Below are positions 13,365 to 14,240 of a stretch of DNA of 14,240 bases, piece by piece (positions within the stretch are counted from its first letter, which is position 1; each line of letters starts with the position of its first letter). The position numbers and the translations under genes are program-made. This DNA comes from Nitrospirales bacterium (GTDB taxonomy: Bacteria > Nitrospirota > Nitrospiria > Nitrospirales > UBA8639): NCBI GenBank assembly GCA_021604265.1, contig BQIY01000019.1, forward strand, positions 1 to 14,240. The letters are read 5' to 3'. The notes beneath the pieces are model-generated. The model ran no database searches and was not told the DNA's origin. It was given only the letters and a program-made list of their open reading frames with translations.

Positions 13365-14240
13365 CTACCAGGCATAGGCTTCAGGAGCAGCCCCACCTGG
13401 CCCAGGAAAAATTTCATCCAATTGTTTGAGCGTCTCCTCCGATAAAGTCAGCTCCTTCGCCCGCATCGTACCGTTTAATTGATCCAATGTCCGGGGCCCA
13501 ATAATCGGTGAGGTCACGGCCTTCTGGTGCAGCAACCACGCCAAGGCCACAATCGCCGGTTCTTCGCCTAGCACTCGGCATACGTTTTCATAGGACTCCA
13601 ATTGAGAACGGTGTGTCTCAATATCTTTCTGTAAATCTTCATCTGCACGTCGTCCACTTGTGGCAGGGGTCAACGCCCCGGCCAGTAATCCACGAGCTAC
13701 CGGACTCCATGGAATGAGCCCAATACCATAGGCTTCACATGCAGGAATGACTTCAAGCTCAATCATCCGATCATTTAAATTATAGAGACTCTGCTCAGAA
13801 ATCAGTCCTAAAAAATGACGGCTCTTCGCCATTTCCTGGGCTTGCGCCAAATGCCAACCGGCGAAATTACTACTTCCGACATAGAGGACTTTCCCCTCAC
13901 GACATAATTGTTCCATCACTTGCCAAATTTCCTCCCACGGGGACTCACGATCAACATGATGCATCTGGTAGAGATCGATATAGTCCGTCTGCAAACGCCG
14001 CAAGCTGTCCTCGCACGCCTGCTTAATATGTCGAGCCGAGAGTCGTGACTGATTGGGCCATTCTCCCATACGACCAAACACTTTGGTCGCCAAGACAATC
14101 TGTTCTCGACGACCATTCCCTTGAGCCAACCAACGGCCGACAATCTGCTCGGTAATCCCCTCCCCGATTTTCCAACCATAGACATTCGCCGTATCAAAAA
14201 AATTCATGCCCAGCTCACGTGCTCGATCCATGATTGCAAA
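13365..14240 (-). CDS. aldo/keto reductase, C-terminal part, runs off right edge
   Basis: The minus-strand frame is open from the stop at 13365-13367 to the window edge, giving 291 residues. The ATG at 14231-14229 (MDRARELGMNFFDT) is internal: the family's first strand should lie upstream, beyond the window, and the three codons before it (FAI) continue the typical helix. Catalytic residues of the AKR tetrad are visible: Asp16 and Tyr21 in FFDTANVYG, Lys53 in LATKVFG and His94 in DLYQMHHVD (numbering from the first visible residue). YVGSSNFAGWHL, LISEQSLYNL, GIGLIPWSPVARGLL and SPIIGPRTLDQL follow, the last being the NADPH-binding loop. The C-terminus GGAAPEAYAW is usual for the YajO/PdxI-like and voltage-channel-beta-like groups. 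Cytosolic NADPH-dependent carbonyl reduction is expected; the substrate is unknown. About 35-50 residues are missing. Confidence 0.93.
   Translation of the reverse strand, partial: FAIMDRARELGMNFFDTANVYGWKIGEGITEQIVGRWLAQGNGRREQIVLATKVFGRMGEWPNQSRLSARHIKQACEDSLRRLQTDYIDLYQMHHVDRESPWEEIWQVMEQLCREGKVLYVGSSNFAGWHLAQAQEMAKSRHFLGLISEQSLYNLNDRMIELEVIPACEAYGIGLIPWSPVARGLLAGALTPATSGRRADEDLQKDIETHRSQLESYENVCRVLGEEPAIVALAWLLHQKAVTSPIIGPRTLDQLNGTMRAKELTLSEETLKQLDEIFPGPGGAAPEAYAW

Overview
The window looks like a piece of a Gram-negative bacterial chromosome of middling GC (about half, judged by eye). Secreted proteins with ordinary signal peptides and a predicted outer-membrane barrel show the Gram-negative envelope. 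The mix of genes (a short-type glucan phosphorylase, a DksA/TraR-like zinc-finger protein, a cupredoxin-like secreted protein, a multi-CBS protein and a bacterial animal-type heme peroxidase) would suit a Nitrospira-like member of the Nitrospirota. That is an inference from general gene style; no marker gene in the window proves it. There are no rRNA or tRNA genes, CRISPR arrays, transposase genes or phage genes.

Layout: (1) 1-1475, minus strand: the N-terminal 491 residues of an alpha-glucan phosphorylase, running off the left edge. (2) 1476-1996: a 0.5-kb divergent intergenic region with a possible small inverted-repeat element and a terminator-like hairpin. (3) 1997-4221, plus strand: a small secreted orphan, a DksA/TraR-type zinc-finger protein, a class I SAM methyltransferase with an N-terminal zinc ribbon, and a secreted protein made of three 34-residue Trp-rich repeats preceded by a perfect 20-bp palindrome. 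(4) 4424-5725: a HI0933/YhiN-type flavoprotein. (5) 5800-8266: a putative metal-handling (probably copper) group: a tiny His-rich exported protein with a CxxxC motif, a Met/His-rich outer-membrane protein, and a cupredoxin-like periplasmic protein with a C-x2-H-x2-M copper-site pattern. (6) 8580-11302: a four-CBS-domain protein, then a Uup-like ABC-F ATPase. (7) 11647-13296: an exported heme peroxidase of the animal (peroxidase-cyclooxygenase) superfamily. (8) 13365-14240, minus strand: an aldo/keto reductase running off the right edge, separated from the peroxidase by a perfect 14-bp-stem hairpin.

The genes do not form one operon. The most coherent functional group is 5800-8266, where sequence features in all three products point to the cell envelope and to metal ligands (His, Met, Cys). 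The two most unusual single genes are the Trp-repeat secreted protein and the animal-type peroxidase. Several intergenic palindromes and short tandem repeats look like real regulatory or termination structures; their roles are inferred from position only.
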